Positions 61,955 to 64,000 of a stretch of DNA of 64,000 bases are shown one piece after another (position 1 is the stretch's first letter; the number at the start of each line of letters is the position of its first letter). The notes under the pieces are model-generated. The model had not been told where the DNA came from and did not search any database. It saw only the letters and a list, made by a program, of their open reading frames with translations. Source of the stretch: Candidatus Brevundimonas colombiensis (GTDB taxonomy: Bacteria; Pseudomonadota; Alphaproteobacteria; Caulobacterales; Caulobacteraceae); contig CP119326.1 of NCBI GenBank assembly GCA_029202665.1, positions 3,100,001 to 3,164,000 of the forward strand, written 5' to 3'. The translations under genes and the position numbers were made by a program.

Positions 61955-62860
61955 TTGGCCCGCCTTTTCGACGCCTATGTCGTCGCCGACTGGACCGCCG
62001 CAGAAACCAAGAAGCTGGGCGACACCTCGCTGTGGATCGGCGTGGCCAAGCGCGACGTGCGGTTTCGTCTCTATGCCGAGACCCATAACGTCGCCACCCG
62101 CGCCGAGGGCGAGGCCTTGCTGGCCTCCATTCTGGCCGATCACAGGAAGCGCGGTGACCGCGTTCTGGTCGGGCTGGACTTCAACCTCGGCTATCCCGTC
62201 GGCACGGCGGCGCGACTGAAGCTGGAGGGCGCGCCCTGGCAGGCGATGTGGAAATTCATCGCCGCCAACATCGTGGACAAGGCCGACAACACCAATAACC
62301 GCTATCAGGTGGCGGCCAAGATGAACCGGCTGATGACCGACGAGGCCTGGCCCTTATGGGGCGCCCCGGCCAAACAGGCGCAGCGCTGGCTGACCACGAC
62401 CAAGCCGCCGGCTGGATCTGGCGCCGACATCCCCGAGTTCCGCGTCACCGAGGACGCGGTTCGCAAGGGCCGGCTTCAGCCCAAGAGCGTCTGGCAGATG
62501 CATGGCGCGGGCGCCGTCGGCGGCCAGACCCTGGTCGGAATCCCGGCCGTGCGTCGCCTGTTGGAAAGCCTGGGGCCGTCCGGCGCCGTCTGGCCGTTCG
62601 GCACGGGATGGCGTGAATTGACGCCCGAAGACGTGGAGCCGCTGTCCGCCCTGTTGGTGGAGGTATGGCCCTCCATGTTCGAAACCAAGCTGGAGCCCGG
62701 CGAATTCAAGGACCAGGCCCAGGTCCGCACCACCGCCGAGGCCCTGGCCCGCATGGACGACGCGGGCGATCTGGCCAAGGCTTTCGGCCCGCCCAAGACC
62801 GCAACTCCCGAACTGATCGCCCAGGTCGAGCAGGAAGAAGGCTGGATTCTCGGCGCCTGA
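61955..62860 (+). CDS. Hypothetical protein, RNase H-like DUF429-type
   Basis: A 301-aa cytoplasmic protein. The start ARLFDAYVVADWTAAETKKLGDTSLWIG and the VLVGLDFNLGYPVG motif suggest an RNase H-like/DUF429 fold in which acidic residues follow the first and third strands. Alphaproteobacterial relatives carry inconsistent annotations (cobalamin or molybdopterin biosynthesis) that the sequence does not support. The TTG start follows a perfect GAGGAGG at optimal distance. It is convergent with recN, 9 bp apart. Confidence 0.7.
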   Translation: MARLFDAYVVADWTAAETKKLGDTSLWIGVAKRDVRFRLYAETHNVATRAEGEALLASILADHRKRGDRVLVGLDFNLGYPVGTAARLKLEGAPWQAMWKFIAANIVDKADNTNNRYQVAAKMNRLMTDEAWPLWGAPAKQAQRWLTTTKPPAGSGADIPEFRVTEDAVRKGRLQPKSVWQMHGAGAVGGQTLVGIPAVRRLLESLGPSGAVWPFGTGWRELTPEDVEPLSALLVEVWPSMFETKLEPGEFKDQAQVRTTAEALARMDDAGDLAKAFGPPKTATPELIAQVEQEEGWILGA

Positions 62861-62869
62861 GCCCGGCGA

Positions 62870-64000
62870 TCAGCCGATCAGGGCCCGCGCCGCCGCGCGC
62901 GCTTCGTCGGTGATGGCGGCGCCGGACAGCATCCGGGCGATCTCTTCGCGACGGTGATGGTCGTCCAGGGCGACGACGGTGGTGGTGGTCATGACGCCGT
63001 TTTCGGAGGGCGCGTCGGCCTTCTTGACCTTCCAATGGGCGTGGCCGCGCGCGGCGACCTGGGGGCTGTGGGTCACGACCAGAACCTGGCCGCCGTTCGA
63101 CAGCCGCTTCAGGCGTGATCCGACGGCCTCGGCCACCGCCCCGCCCACGCCCTGATCGACCTCATCGAAGATCATCACCGGCTGGCGCACGTCCTCGCGG
63201 CTGGCCAGGGCCGCCTTCATGGCCAGGGCGAAGCGGGCCAGCTCGCCGCCCGAGGCGATGGCGTCCAACGGGCCGAAGTCGGTTCCGGCGTTGGTGGCGA
63301 TCTGGAAACGCACGGTCTCCAGCCCCTCCGGTCCGCGCCGCCCCTCGATTCGCTCCAGCGCCACCCGGAACCTGGCCCGCTCCAGCTTCAGCGGCGTCAG
63401 TTCGCCCATGACGGCGGCGGTCAGCCGATCGGCCGCCGCCTCGCGCGCCGAGGTCAGGAACTCTGCGGCCAGATCATAGGCTTGGGCCGCTTGCGCCGCC
63501 TCGCGCCCCGCATTGGTGAGCGCCTCCTCGCCGTCTTCGATGAGGCGCAATTGTTCGCGCAGACGAATACGCAGGCTCGGCAGGGCGTCGACGCTGGTGT
63601 TCAGCTTTCGCGCCGTCGCGCGCAGGGCGAACAGCCGCTCCTCCGCCTTGTCCAACCGACCCGGCTCATAGTCGAAGGCGTCGGCGGCGGCGTCCACAGC
63701 GGCGATGGCCTCGGCCGCCTCGACCATGGTGCGATCGATGGCCTCGACGGCAGCGGACAGTTTCAGAACGACCGGATGATCGCCCTCGGCCCCCGCCTGC
63801 CCGGCCCGCTGCCGCGCGTGCTCGACGGCGCGCAGGGCCGACCCCAGCTTCTGGCTCAACTTGTCGCCGCCCAACTGGGTGCGCGCATCGGCCAGGTCGG
63901 CGATGGCTTTTTCCGCCGCGCCGAGAAGCGCCCGTTCGCCCGCCAGTTCCGTCTCCTCGTCGGCGCGCGGGTCCAGGGCGTCCAGTTCGGCCAGGTTCAG
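62870..64000 (-). CDS. recN: DNA repair protein RecN (5' end outside window)
   Basis: SMC-like ATPase acting in double-strand break repair. The window holds the C-terminal 376 residues: part of the coiled coil (Glu/Ala-rich, residues before ARQRAGQAGAEG), the ABC signature ASGGELARFALAMKAAL, Walker B PVMIFDEVDQGVGG, the H-loop VVTHSPQVAARG and the C-terminal HHRREEIARMLSGAAITDEARAAARALI. The frame is open to the window edge. Its promoter, where an SOS box would be expected, is not in the window. Confidence 0.95.
   Translation of the reverse strand: MNLAELDALDPRADEETELAGERALLGAAEKAIADLADARTQLGGDKLSQKLGSALRAVEHARQRAGQAGAEGDHPVVLKLSAAVEAIDRTMVEAAEAIAAVDAAADAFDYEPGRLDKAEERLFALRATARKLNTSVDALPSLRIRLREQLRLIEDGEEALTNAGREAAQAAQAYDLAAEFLTSAREAAADRLTAAVMGELTPLKLERARFRVALERIEGRRGPEGLETVRFQIATNAGTDFGPLDAIASGGELARFALAMKAALASREDVRQPVMIFDEVDQGVGGAVAEAVGSRLKRLSNGGQVLVVTHSPQVAARGHAHWKVKKADAPSENGVMTTTTVVALDDHHRREEIARMLSGAAITDEARAAARALIG

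Overview
The window is high-GC, gene-dense DNA from an alphaproteobacterium of the Caulobacterales, most probably Brevundimonas or a close relative. The reasons are three short flagellin genes next to flaG and a FlaEY-like gene, sigma-54 flagellin promoters with FlbD-type dyads, a GTTC-N7-GTTC SOS box, a TrmFO tRNA methyltransferase, and a GyrA with Ala/Met at the positions of E. coli Ser83/Asp87. About 66 protein genes and one tRNA gene are supported. Many genes start with GTG or TTG and overlap their neighbour by 1-4 bp. There is no rRNA, CRISPR array, insertion sequence or integrase, and no gene-free stretch exceeds 300 bp.

Layout. 1-8.5 kb: succinyl-CoA:3-ketoacid CoA-transferase subunits, trmFO, a divergent MFS/MarR pair with a probable operator, then ispB with a short squalene/phytoene-synthase-like gene, and a TrmN6-like methyltransferase. 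8.5-13 kb: nucleotidyltransferase, tgt (lacking its zinc cysteines), a lipoprotein, an SLC13 permease, tRNA-Lys(UUU). 13-20.5 kb: a CaiB-type CoA-transferase, a lipoprotein, and the tamA-tamB outer-membrane assembly pair. 20.5-29.5 kb: arsC and amino-acid catabolism: M20 hydrolase, astA, astD, astB and an MHS transporter, followed by phhA and hspQ. 29.6-41.8 kb: ppx/gppA, two paralogous periplasmic cyclophilins, coaD, a class IV aminotransferase, gyrA, sodC, DUF1003, EamA, a tightly coupled DCC / SDR-DoxX / DUF2269 operon, and ssb with an SOS box. 41.8-49 kb: two envelope genes and a flagellar filament cluster (FlaEY-like, FljJ-like, flaG, two FljK/FljL-type flagellins). 49.2-52.1 kb: a compact phage-type lysis cassette (DUF2793 glycine-rich fibre protein, 51-aa ORF, holin, M15 endolysin, nested Rz/Rz1 spanins) with no capsid, tail-tube or integration genes. 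52.2-64 kb: DUF4112, an exo/endonuclease-family membrane protein, cca-nudL-DUF1285, OmpW, GNAT, a crotonase/MBL pair, a triplicated cysteine-module protein, xthA, and the 3' part of recN.

How it works together. Most of the window is core metabolism and information processing. The flagellin cluster shows its regulation clearly: two flagellins share a sigma-54 promoter, a pair of upstream CGGCA/TGCCG dyads and a 5'-terminal leader hairpin, whereas the FljJ-like gene lacks these and has a CtrA-like half-site beside a GANTC site. The ast genes encode three of the five arginine succinyltransferase steps. The most unusual locus is the lysis cassette. Its genes are joined by ATGA overlaps and its only phage-like companion is a DUF2793 fibre-like protein, which suggests an unlinked release module of a gene transfer agent or a domesticated prophage remnant.
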